Shown: one piece after another, positions 8,696 through 16,512 of the stretch | Layout of the letters: each line of letters opens with the position of its first letter | How positions within the stretch are numbered: position 1 is the stretch's first letter | DNA from: Lysobacterales bacterium | Lineage (GTDB): Bacteria; Pseudomonadota; Gammaproteobacteria; Xanthomonadales; SZUA-36 | NCBI GenBank assembly: GCA_029935455.1 | Contig: JAOZKI010000016.1 | Location: 2,437-42,435, forward strand | Length of the DNA: 39,999 nt | Reading direction: 5' to 3' | Notes under the pieces: generated by a model | Told to the model about the DNA's origin: nothing | Seen by the model: only the letters and a program-made list of their open reading frames with translations | The model's database searches: none | Made by a program: the position numbers and the translations under genes

Positions 8696-10276
8696 TTAAG
8701 GCGTTGCCGCCGGATAGTAAGTTGTGGTGCCCGGTCCTACCGGCAGATCGAGCCCGAAAACATAGAGGAAGAACAGGCCCACCCAGGCCACCCAGAAGCA
8801 CAGGGAGTAAGGCAGCATGGTCGCAATCAGCGTACCGATGCCAAGCTTCCGGTCGTAGCGCGTTGCAAAGGCCAGGATCAGGCCAAAGTAACTCATCATG
8901 GGCGTGATGATATTGGTGGTGGAATCACCGATACGATAGGCCGCCTGGATCACTTCCGGGCTGTAGCCGGTGAGCATGAGCATGGGCACAAAAATCGGCG
9001 CTGTGACGGCCCACTGGGCGGACGCACTGCCCAGCATCAGGTTGATGAAGCTGCACAGCGCGATAAACGGGATAAACACCAACGGGCCGGTTAAGCCAAT
9101 GGCCTGCAGGGTCTGCGCGCCGGTCACCGCGATGATGGCACCCAGATTGGTCCAGGCAAAGAAGGCCACAAACTGCGCCGCAAAAAACACCAGCACGATA
9201 TAGAGCCCCAGGGACCCCATGGTATCGGCCATGGCCTGGATCAGATCGCGGTCATTTTTGATGGTGCCGGTAATCTTGCCGTAAACCACGCCCGGAATCA
9301 GGAAGAAAACGAAAATCAGGGACACGATGCCGCGCAGAAACGGCGAGCGCAGCACGTCACCGGTTTCCGGATTACGCAGCACGCCCCAGTCCGGCACGAT
9401 GGTCAAGGCAAGCAGGCCCGACATGGCCAGCGCCGCCAGCGCGGCCCAGCGCAGCGCCTTCTTTTCCTGCGCGCTCAGCGACTCCAGCTTGGCCTCTCCC
9501 AGAGCGCCCTCCTGTGCCATGGACGGGTCATAGGTGCCCAGCCGCGGTTCGACAATAAAAATGGTGACCAGCGACCCGATAATGGTGACCAGAAAGGTGC
9601 TGGCGATCATGAAATACCAGTTAACCGCTGCGTGGACCTCGTAGGCTGGATCGATCAGATGCGCCGCTGCCTCGGTGATACCAGAAAGCAACGGATCGAC
9701 GGTACCGATCAGCAAGTTCGCACTGTAGCCACCGGAGACGCCGGCAAAGGCCGCCGCCATTCCCGCCAACGGGTGGCGGCCCAGGCCATAGAAAATAACG
9801 CCAGCCAGCGGTACCAGAACCACATAACCCATTTCCGAAGCGGTATTGGAGATCACACCTGCGAACACCAGGGCCACGGTAACCAGCTGCCGGGGGGCGC
9901 GCAGTACCAGCGTTCGCACCACCGCCGAGAGCAAGCCCGACTTGTCGGCCACCCCGACGCCCAGCAGCGCCACCAGCACCGTACCCAGTGGTACAAAACC
10001 GGTAAAGTTAGTCACCAGATTGGTAACAATGCGTCGCAAACCGTCGCCATTGAGCAGACTAATGGCCTGAATCCGCGCACCCTCAGCCGCACCGGGTCGC
10101 ACATCTTCCACGGAAACGCCCAGCCAGCCCGCCAGGCCGCTAAAAAGCAGCACCAGACCACACAGGATGGCAAACAGACTGACGGGATGCGGCAGCAGAT
10201 TGCCCAGCCACTCGACCGCATCCAGGAACCGGCGAAACAGACCTTTGCTGGCCAGCTCTTCTGTCGCACTTACCAT
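8696..10276 (-). CDS. AbgT-family transporter (proximal copy)
   Basis: A 526-residue second AbgT-family carrier, clearly related to the downstream gene but diverged from it: it shares HPLAGMAAAFAGVSGGYSAN and GDSTTNIITPMMSYFGLIL. The N-terminal RFLDAVEWLGNLLPHPVSLF segment leads into multiple membrane helices. Tandem paralogues suggest either two substrates or a functional pair. The start codon follows the stop codon of the sodium-channel gene with no spacer (TAGATG), and its AAGGAG ribosome site lies inside the end of that gene, so translation is probably coupled. Function beyond the family level is not visible in the sequence. Confidence 0.94.
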   Translation of the reverse strand: MVSATEELASKGLFRRFLDAVEWLGNLLPHPVSLFAILCGLVLLFSGLAGWLGVSVEDVRPGAAEGARIQAISLLNGDGLRRIVTNLVTNFTGFVPLGTVLVALLGVGVADKSGLLSAVVRTLVLRAPRQLVTVALVFAGVISNTASEMGYVVLVPLAGVIFYGLGRHPLAGMAAAFAGVSGGYSANLLIGTVDPLLSGITEAAAHLIDPAYEVHAAVNWYFMIASTFLVTIIGSLVTIFIVEPRLGTYDPSMAQEGALGEAKLESLSAQEKKALRWAALAALAMSGLLALTIVPDWGVLRNPETGDVLRSPFLRGIVSLIFVFFLIPGVVYGKITGTIKNDRDLIQAMADTMGSLGLYIVLVFFAAQFVAFFAWTNLGAIIAVTGAQTLQAIGLTGPLVFIPFIALCSFINLMLGSASAQWAVTAPIFVPMLMLTGYSPEVIQAAYRIGDSTTNIITPMMSYFGLILAFATRYDRKLGIGTLIATMLPYSLCFWVAWVGLFFLYVFGLDLPVGPGTTTYYPAATP

Positions 10277-11113
10277 CTACTTCTCTCCTTGTTGTTCGCT
10301 GGCAAGTCTGAGGGCCTGCACCTCACCGCGCAGGGCCTGCAGTTCAAGCAGCAGCGTTTCTCGCTCGTCATGGGCGAGCTCCGCCGACTCCTCCGCCGCT
10401 GCGCGATCCTGCACATGGGTCGAATGCATGGCATTGACGATCAGCGCGATAAACAGGTTTAGCACCGCAAAGCTGGTCACAATCACGAAGGGCACAAAGA
10501 AAATCCAGGCCAGCGGATAAACGTCCATGACGGGCCGCACAATGCCCATGGACCAGCTCTCCAGAGTCATAATTTGGAACAAACTGTACATGGATTCGCC
10601 CACGCTGCCGAACCATTGTGGAAAATCGGCGCCGAAAAGGTTGGTGCTCATGACCGCGGCCACATAGAAAACCAGCAGCAAGACCGCAATAACAGCGCCC
10701 ATGCCCGGCAGGGCTGAAAACAGGGCTCCGATCACCATTCGCATCTGCGGCACGATGGACAGCAAGCGCAGCACACGCAGTATGCGCAGCGCCCTTAGCA
10801 CACTCAGAGCCCCGCCGGCCGGCAACCAGGCCACGGCCACAATGGTGAGGTCAAACAGGTTCCAGCCATCACGGAAAAAGCGACCGCGCCAGGCATAGAG
10901 CTTGAGCGTTAGCTCCAGGGTAAAAATCCACAGCGCCAGCGTATCGAGGGCCTGTAAGGCGCCGCCATAGCGCACCCGCAGAGCGGGCACTGTTTCCAGC
11001 CCCAGGGAGATCGCATTGAGCACGATAACGGCGGTGATGAAGTGATTGAATCCGGCGCTGGCAAGCAGACGCCCGAGGCCGCTATCGCCGGGCCTGGCTT
11101 GGTGGTCATTCAT
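10277..11113 (-). CDS. Bacterial voltage-gated sodium channel (BacNav type)
   Basis: This 278-residue protein has the full six-helix voltage-gated channel layout. S1 lies at about 22-40, S2 at 52-73 and S3 at 82-98. S4 has four regularly spaced arginines (R107, R110, R113, R116), and the pore helix is followed by the selectivity filter TLESWSM at 183-189, which matches the Na+-selective filter of NaChBac/NavAb-type channels. S6 is near 200-228. A C-terminal Glu/Leu/Arg-rich stretch (236-271) fits the tetramerising coiled coil of this family. No ribosome site is evident before the ATG at 11113. It heads an operon with two AbgT carriers, which suggests coupling of Na+ entry with transport, but that is inference. 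Confidence 0.93.
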   Translation of the reverse strand: MNDHQARPGDSGLGRLLASAGFNHFITAVIVLNAISLGLETVPALRVRYGGALQALDTLALWIFTLELTLKLYAWRGRFFRDGWNLFDLTIVAVAWLPAGGALSVLRALRILRVLRLLSIVPQMRMVIGALFSALPGMGAVIAVLLLVFYVAAVMSTNLFGADFPQWFGSVGESMYSLFQIMTLESWSMGIVRPVMDVYPLAWIFFVPFVIVTSFAVLNLFIALIVNAMHSTHVQDRAAAEESAELAHDERETLLLELQALRGEVQALRLASEQQGEK

Positions 11114-11310
11114 GGGGCGCTAGCATAAGGAAAAAAGCGCCTTCAGAGAACCACTGGAAAAGCTCCGGGGGTAAAAAAAACGCGCCAAGGAGTGGGGCCG
11201 CCGGCTTGTGCGAGCGCCCTGGGTTGCGGCGTGGACCAGCGCGGGACATGGGCGCTAAAAAAGTCTGCTAAAAACAGCGCTTTTTGCTGGTGCAAAACGG
11301 CTCAGCCTGT

Positions 11311-11316
11311 TATGAT
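11311..11316 (+). promoter_or_regulatory. Candidate -10 element upstream of the EF-G leader
   Basis: TATGAT is one base from consensus. A good -35 at standard distance is missing: TTGCTG at 11284-11289 lies 21 bases away, which is too far. Transcription from here would start near 11322 and meet the terminator hairpin after about 95 nucleotides. Confidence 0.35.
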
Positions 11317-11378
11317 TCGGCGCCCGAAATGCGGGGGCATCCGGACCACTGAACCGGACCCCGAGACCGAATGACTCC

Positions 11379-11417
11379 ACGCGGCGCCCTCCTTGACCGG
11401 TGCGCCGCGTGTTTTTT
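11379..11417 (+). terminator. Intrinsic terminator or attenuator in the EF-G leader
   Basis: A perfect 9-bp stem (ACGCGGCGC with GCGCCGCGT) closes a 14-base loop and is followed by GTTTTTT. The loop carries CCTCC, complementary to a Shine-Dalgarno sequence. It lies 110 bases before the EF-G start and has no annotated gene before it, so it either ends a small RNA of about 95 nucleotides or acts as a conditional attenuator for the EF-G gene. Confidence 0.75.
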
Positions 11418-11526
11418 AAGGGATTTCAGTGTGCGGGAGGCAGATCGGCATGAGTGTCTGCTGGGCGTAGTAGCCCGTCGGGAAGGGCCCGACCCCAACC
11501 ATTAACCATTGAAGTGTAGAGCTGTC

Positions 11527-13617
11527 ATGACTGACCTGAGTGTGTATCGAAATATTGGTATTTTCGCCCACGTGGACGCGGGTAAGACCACCACGACGGA
11601 GCGCATCCTGAAACTGACCGGTAAAATTCATAAAACCGGTGAGGTGCATGACGGCGCGGCCACCACCGACTTCATGGAGCAGGAACAGGAGCGTGGCATC
11701 ACGATCCAGTCCGCTGCCACCAGCTGCGAGTGGGATGGTCACCGACTAAACATCATCGACACCCCGGGACACGTTGACTTCACCATTGAAGTGTACCGTT
11801 CCCTGAAGGTTCTGGACGGCGGCGTCGGCGTGTTCTGTGGCTCCGGCGGTGTTGAGCCCCAGTCGGAAACGAACTGGCGCTATGCCAACGAATCCGAAGT
11901 GTCGCGCATCATCTTTGTGAACAAGCTGGACCGTCTCGGTGCGGACTTCTACCGCGTGGTGGAACAGATCAAAAATGTGCTCGGCGCCAACCCGCTGGTG
12001 ATGGTGCTGCCCATCGGTACGGAAGATAACTTCACCGGTGTGGTTGATCTGCTGACCATGAAAGCCTGGGTTTGGGACGAGTCAGGCCAGCCGGAAAACT
12101 ATGAAATCACCGACATTCCGGAAGACCTGCAGGCCAAGGCCGAGGAGTATCGGGAAAAACTGATCGAGACCGCTCTGGAACAGGATGATGACCTGCTCAT
12201 GGCGTATCTGGAGGGCGAAGAGCCGTCCCTGGAAGACATCAAGCGCTGCATCCGCAAGGGCACCATCAACCTGTCCTTCTTCCCCACCTTCTGTGGCTCT
12301 GCCTACAAGAACAAGGGCGTGCAGAACGTACTCAACGCCGTGGTGGACTACCTGCCCAGCCCGACGGAAGTCGAGCCGCAGCCGGAAGTGGACCTGGAAG
12401 GCAACGAAACCGGTGAAATGGCCATCGTTGACCCGGAGCGTCCTTTCCGCGCCCTGGCCTTCAAGATCATGGATGACCGTTACGGCGCCCTGACCTTCAC
12501 GCGCATCTACTCGGGCACGGTGAAGAAAGGCGATACGGTGCTGAACACCTACACGGGCAAAACCGAGCGCATCGGCCGCATCGTGGAGATGCATGCCGAA
12601 TCACGCGAAGAGCTGGACTCCGCCCAAGCGGGTGACATTGTCGCGTTCCTGGGCATGAAGAACACCCAGACCGGCCACACGCTGGCCGATCCGAAAAATC
12701 CGGCCACGCTGGAACCCATGGTATTCCCGGATCCGGTGATCTCTATCGCCATCGCCGCGAAGGACAAGGCCGGCACTGAGAAAATGGGCATCGCCCTGGG
12801 CAAGATGATTGCCGAGGACCCGTCCTTCCAGGTTGAAACGGATCAGGACACGGGCGAATCCATCATGAAAGGCATGGGCGAGCTGCATCTGGATATCAAG
12901 GTCGACATCCTGAAGCGAACCCATGGCATTGAGGTGGAAGTGGGCAAACCGCAGGTAGCCTACCGTGAAACCATCACGGCGCCGGTGACGGACAGCTACA
13001 CGCACAAGAAACAGACCGGTGGTTCCGGCCAGTTCGGCAAGATCGATTACACGATCGAGCCTTTCACGGGCGAAGACGGCGAAATCTACGATTTCGAGTC
13101 GACGGTCACGGGCGGTAACGTCCCGCGTGAATACTGGCAGGCCATTGGCAACGCCTTCGAGCGCATGATGGGCGAAGGAACGCTGGCTGGCTACCCGCTG
13201 GTGAACGTCAAGTTCACGCTGCAGGATGGCGCCTACCACGCCGTTGACTCCTCCACCATGGCCTTTGAAGCAGCCACCCGCGGTGCCTATCGGCAGTCCA
13301 TTCCGAAAGCCAAGCCGCAGCTGCTGGAGCCCATCATGAAAGTTGACGTGTTCTCTCCGGACGACAACGTGGGCGACGTGATCGGCGATCTGAACCGCCG
13401 CCGCGGCATGATCAAGGATCAGGAAAAAGGCCCCACCGGTGTACGCGTTAAAGCCGACTGCCCGCTGAGCGAAATGTTCGGCTACATCGGCGACCTGCGC
13501 ACCATCACTTCAGGCCGTGGCCAGTTCTCCATGGAGTTCAGCCACTATGCACCGGCACCGCGTCCGGTCGCCGAGGAAGTGATTGCCGAGGCCATTGCAC
13601 GTAAAGAAGCCAAGTAA
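11527..13617 (+). CDS. fusA: Elongation factor G, type 2 paralogue
   Basis: A 696-residue translational GTPase that drives ribosomal translocation or, for some paralogues, ribosome recycling or stress tasks. GTPase motifs are intact: G1 AHVDAGKT (14-21), the RGIT switch I element near 56-59, DTPGHVD (79-84 region) and NKLD (132-135). Domains II to V follow in order, including the [16 protein letters not shown] and [13 protein letters not shown] segments. The N-terminus ([20 protein letters not shown]) and the [18 protein letters not shown] stretch resemble the second EF-G (FusB/EF-G2) of Shewanella-type gammaproteobacteria. It stands alone, with no rpsL, rpsG or tuf next to it, supporting a paralogue. 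The ATG at 11527 gives the conserved N-terminus; a TTG 18 bases upstream is less likely. Confidence 0.95.
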   Translation: MTDLSVYRNIGIFAHVDAGKTTTTERILKLTGKIHKTGEVHDGAATTDFMEQEQERGITIQSAATSCEWDGHRLNIIDTPGHVDFTIEVYRSLKVLDGGVGVFCGSGGVEPQSETNWRYANESEVSRIIFVNKLDRLGADFYRVVEQIKNVLGANPLVMVLPIGTEDNFTGVVDLLTMKAWVWDESGQPENYEITDIPEDLQAKAEEYREKLIETALEQDDDLLMAYLEGEEPSLEDIKRCIRKGTINLSFFPTFCGSAYKNKGVQNVLNAVVDYLPSPTEVEPQPEVDLEGNETGEMAIVDPERPFRALAFKIMDDRYGALTFTRIYSGTVKKGDTVLNTYTGKTERIGRIVEMHAESREELDSAQAGDIVAFLGMKNTQTGHTLADPKNPATLEPMVFPDPVISIAIAAKDKAGTEKMGIALGKMIAEDPSFQVETDQDTGESIMKGMGELHLDIKVDILKRTHGIEVEVGKPQVAYRETITAPVTDSYTHKKQTGGSGQFGKIDYTIEPFTGEDGEIYDFESTVTGGNVPREYWQAIGNAFERMMGEGTLAGYPLVNVKFTLQDGAYHAVDSSTMAFEAATRGAYRQSIPKAKPQLLEPIMKVDVFSPDDNVGDVIGDLNRRRGMIKDQEKGPTGVRVKADCPLSEMFGYIGDLRTITSGRGQFSMEFSHYAPAPRPVAEEVIAEAIARKEAK

Positions 13618-13641
13618 GACCGCTTCTCACACGCAGAAAAA

Positions 13642-13667
13642 AGCCGGCCCGGGGCCGGCTTTTTTTG
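13642..13667 (+). terminator. Intrinsic terminator after the EF-G gene
   Basis: An 8-bp stem (AGCCGGCC with GGCCGGCT) with a tiny CGG-type loop is followed by seven T residues, 25 bases after the EF-G stop codon. A run of A before the stem may let it also terminate the converging GcvT operon. Confidence 0.9.
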
Positions 13668-13694
13668 TGCCATCGAAAAAAGAGGCTGGATCGT

Positions 13695-14900
13695 CTAGCA
13701 GTCCGGCGGCGGCGTGGCCCGCGCCCGGGGTGGCGCCCAGAAGGCGCGCTTGGAAACGGTGCAGCGTGCAACCTTGCCGTACTGGCGCAACTCCTTCTCA
13801 TAATCGATCCAGGCCCAGATGGGGCCGTCCAGATACTCGGTCTCGATCATGGCCAGGGCGATATTTGCCTTGGCGGCCGGTGACCACATGGCCGAAGTCA
13901 CGTAACCGATCTGCTTGGTGCAGTCGCGATCGCGATAGATCCAGGACGATTCCGCCGGCTTGTTGCCTTCGATATCCAGCTTGGTCAGCGTGTAGCGCGT
14001 GCCCCGCTCTTTCTCCTCCAACAGGGCCCGCCGGCCATTGAAGTGGGGCTTTTTGAAATCAACCAGCCAGCCCAGGTCGAGCTCGAAGGGCGTCTGGTCA
14101 TGTTCAAAGTGCACGGTTTTCAGAGCCTCGGCGAACTCCATGTCCGGCATGATGAAGCCCGCCTCCAGCCGCGCCATATTGGTGGCCTCTTCACCATAGG
14201 GCTGGATTTGGTAGGGCTCGCCTGCCGCATAGAGCGCGTCCCACATGGCCAGACCCCGATCCTTCTCAATCCATAGCTCGTAGCCCAGATCACCGGTAAA
14301 GCCCGTGCGCGACACCATCAATTCGCCGCCCTGGAAAGGAAAGCGGCGGATACCAAAGGGCTTCAAGGTCTCAATGCCCTCCAGCCCCATGCGTTTGAGC
14401 ACCGCGCAGGTGGTCGGGCCCTGAAATGACAGGGCGGCAATCTCATCGCTGACGTCTTCAACGGTGACCTGCTCATAGCCATAGGCGGCCTTGCGGATCC
14501 AGGCCAGGCAAGGGCTACCGCAGGTGAGCATGTACTCCTGCTCACCGAGACGGAAGATGGTGCCATCGTCGACCACCCGCCCCTCGTCGTTACACCAGAC
14601 CACATAAGTCACCCGGTCAATGGCCAGCTTGTGCACATCGCGGGTCACCATGCGATCGAGCATGGCCGCCGCATCCGCACCGCTGATCCGGTACTTCTGC
14701 ATAGGGCAAATATCGTAGGTCCCGCAGCCGTTCCGGATGCAGAAATATTCGTATTCCGGATCGTAGTAATACTCCGCAAAGCGATAGCCGTTCCAGCTGG
14801 ACCAGGCCTCACGCAAATTCAGCGCCGCCTGACGGGGGTGAAACGGTGACTCTTTCAGTCGCTCACCGGCATAGGGATCCGTTTGCATGGCCTCACTCAT
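13695..14900 (-). CDS. GcvT-family (aminomethyltransferase-like) protein, probable folate-linked C1 transfer
   Basis: This 401-residue protein has the GcvT/DmdA/LigM-type fold: N-terminal GcvT domain with ICPMQKYRISGADA near 64-76, the conserved acidic GRVVDDGTIFRL (D111/D112), LSFQGPTTCAVLK, the folate-region motif RTGFTGDLGYELWI near 198-211, and a C-terminal barrel (about 280-390). Family members move a methyl or aminomethyl group from a substrate to tetrahydrofolate. It is not the glycine-cleavage T protein by context, because no gcvH or gcvP is present; instead it ends an operon with two flavoproteins, overlapping the upstream stop by 8 bases. A demethylase of an N- or O-methylated compound is plausible, but the substrate is unknown. 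Confidence 0.86.
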   Translation of the reverse strand: MSEAMQTDPYAGERLKESPFHPRQAALNLREAWSSWNGYRFAEYYYDPEYEYFCIRNGCGTYDICPMQKYRISGADAAAMLDRMVTRDVHKLAIDRVTYVVWCNDEGRVVDDGTIFRLGEQEYMLTCGSPCLAWIRKAAYGYEQVTVEDVSDEIAALSFQGPTTCAVLKRMGLEGIETLKPFGIRRFPFQGGELMVSRTGFTGDLGYELWIEKDRGLAMWDALYAAGEPYQIQPYGEEATNMARLEAGFIMPDMEFAEALKTVHFEHDQTPFELDLGWLVDFKKPHFNGRRALLEEKERGTRYTLTKLDIEGNKPAESSWIYRDRDCTKQIGYVTSAMWSPAAKANIALAMIETEYLDGPIWAWIDYEKELRQYGKVARCTVSKRAFWAPPRARATPPPDC

Positions 14901-16512
14901 CGTAGCAATCGTCCTCCGGCACCGTATTGGGCCGCTTCAGGTCCATGAGAATTTCGCGCGCGGCATTGGCACCGCAGGTGGCGGATACACCGCCGCCGGG
15001 GTGCGTAGAGGAGCCGCACATGTACAGGTTTTTCACCGGCATGCGGTACTGCGCATAGCCCGGGAAGGGGCGATTGAAGAGCAACTGATCAATGGTCAGC
15101 TCGCCCTGGAAGATATTGCCCTCGGTCAGCCCCACTTCCTGTTCGATTTCATAAGGGGTGCGGACCTCCATGTGTTCGATCAAATCGGAGAAACCGGGTG
15201 CATGCCGCTCGATCTTGTCGATCACGGTCTTGCCAAAGGCATCGCGCTTTTCCGGCGTCCAGGGGCCGTCTTCCAGCTCCGGCGGGCAATACTGGATAAA
15301 GTTCGACATCCAGTGGCCACCCGGTGGCGCTACGGTCGGGTCCCAGGCTGACGGAATAACCGACTCAATAAACGGATCGTCTGACCAGCGCCCACGCTTC
15401 CAGCAGTCGTAGGCCCGCTCCAGGGTCTCCATGGAACCGATAAAGGCCTGACCGCCGCGGTTGATGTAACGGTTATCCGGCACGTTAATGAACTTCGGCA
15501 GCCCCGAGAGGGCGATATTGACCTTGCCCGAACTGCCGCGAATTTTGTAATTCTCGGCCTTCTTCACGATGCCCGGCGGCAGATCCTTCGGGTCCATGAT
15601 CTTGGTAAAAGTCCGTTTCGCGTCGAGGTTGGACACCACCACGTTGGCGTAGATCTCGTCGCCATTTTCCAGCACCACGCCATTGGCCCTGCCGTGCTGC
15701 ACCAGCACCTGAGCCACCGGTGCCTCGCGACGGATTTCACCGCCGAAGGACTGGAAAGCGCTGGCGAGCGCATGGGAGATGGCTCCCATGCCCCCGCGCG
15801 CCAACCCCCAGGCCCCGATGGAACCATCCACATCGCCCATCACATGGTGCAGCAATATGTAAGCTGACCCGGGCGACTCCACGCCCAGCGCCGTGCCGAT
15901 AATGCCCGGCGTGGCCATGGATGCTTTCACCAGATAGTGCTCAAAGTAATCGTCCAGAAATTCCGACGCGCTCATGGTGAAGAAGCGGATGTACTCATAA
16001 ATCTCGCGCTCACCCAGGTTCCAGAACTGCTTGCCAAGAAACAGCAGTTCATGAATGTCCCGAATCTTGGGCGCCACCGGATCAGGCGGCGTACGCATCA
16101 GGGTCTTGCGGATAAACTGCGAGTAGCGGTTCATGTCCGCTTCGAAACGGTGCATGGCGTCCGCATCATGCGGGGAGAAGCGCTTCAGCTCGTTGTGTGC
16201 TGCCCCTTCATCGTGATAACCCAGCATCACCTCGCCGTTAAGGCCATAGCTGATGGTACCGAGGTACGGCACCAGCATCAGCCCGTGGCGGGACAGGTCC
16301 AGATCGCGATGGATGGCCTGGCGCAGCATGCTGCACACATAGGAGCAGTTGGAATAGGTCCAGCCGTCGTGCAGTTCACGGGATACGGCAGCGCCGCCAA
16401 TGTAGTCGTTTTTCTCGACCACCAGCACTTCCATACCGGCTTTGGCCAGATAGGCCGCGGCACTGAGGCCGTTATGCCCGGCGCCAATAACGATTGCGTC
16501 ATAGCGTTTCAT
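14893..16512 (-). CDS. Phytoene-desaturase/PYROXD2-type FAD oxidoreductase (first of pair, downstream)
   Basis: A 539-residue flavoprotein with an N-terminal dinucleotide fold, YDAIVIGAGHNGLSAAAYL, the acidic end of the second strand (VVEKNDYIGGAA), and the C-terminal FAD motif NLYMCGSSTHPGGGVSATCG characteristic of phytoene-dehydrogenase-like amine or alkene oxidoreductases. The ATG at 16512 places the Rossmann motif at residues 8-15; in-frame sequence further upstream overlaps the preceding gene and is not needed. It overlaps that gene's stop by four bases (ATGA). No carotenoid genes are nearby, so a role in oxidising a small substrate in concert with its paralogue and the GcvT protein is more likely than pigment synthesis. 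Confidence 0.9.
   Translation of the reverse strand: MKRYDAIVIGAGHNGLSAAAYLAKAGMEVLVVEKNDYIGGAAVSRELHDGWTYSNCSYVCSMLRQAIHRDLDLSRHGLMLVPYLGTISYGLNGEVMLGYHDEGAAHNELKRFSPHDADAMHRFEADMNRYSQFIRKTLMRTPPDPVAPKIRDIHELLFLGKQFWNLGEREIYEYIRFFTMSASEFLDDYFEHYLVKASMATPGIIGTALGVESPGSAYILLHHVMGDVDGSIGAWGLARGGMGAISHALASAFQSFGGEIRREAPVAQVLVQHGRANGVVLENGDEIYANVVVSNLDAKRTFTKIMDPKDLPPGIVKKAENYKIRGSSGKVNIALSGLPKFINVPDNRYINRGGQAFIGSMETLERAYDCWKRGRWSDDPFIESVIPSAWDPTVAPPGGHWMSNFIQYCPPELEDGPWTPEKRDAFGKTVIDKIERHAPGFSDLIEHMEVRTPYEIEQEVGLTEGNIFQGELTIDQLLFNRPFPGYAQYRMPVKNLYMCGSSTHPGGGVSATCGANAAREILMDLKRPNTVPEDDCYDE

Larger units (their letters stand above)
11114..11526. other. Intergenic region between the Nav operon and the EF-G gene
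   Basis: This 413-base stretch separates divergent transcription units. It holds no convincing conserved protein gene. The left part must carry the promoter for the sodium-channel operon, of which I see only a weak TATGCT on the minus strand near 11120. The right part holds a candidate promoter with TATGAT at 11311-11316 and a terminator hairpin at 11379-11417. About 110 bases without an obvious second promoter then lead to the EF-G start. Confidence 0.6.

Noticed and set aside
9632-10462. Plus-strand open frame (276 codons) across the AbgT and sodium-channel genes
   Set aside because: Its translation is rich in Gln, His and Arg without domains, typical of an antisense shadow; both genes on the other strand are well supported.
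11192-11374. Open frame of 60 codons before the EF-G leader hairpin
   Set aside because: No ribosome site and a composition typical of noncoding GC-rich DNA. It starts upstream of the candidate promoter.
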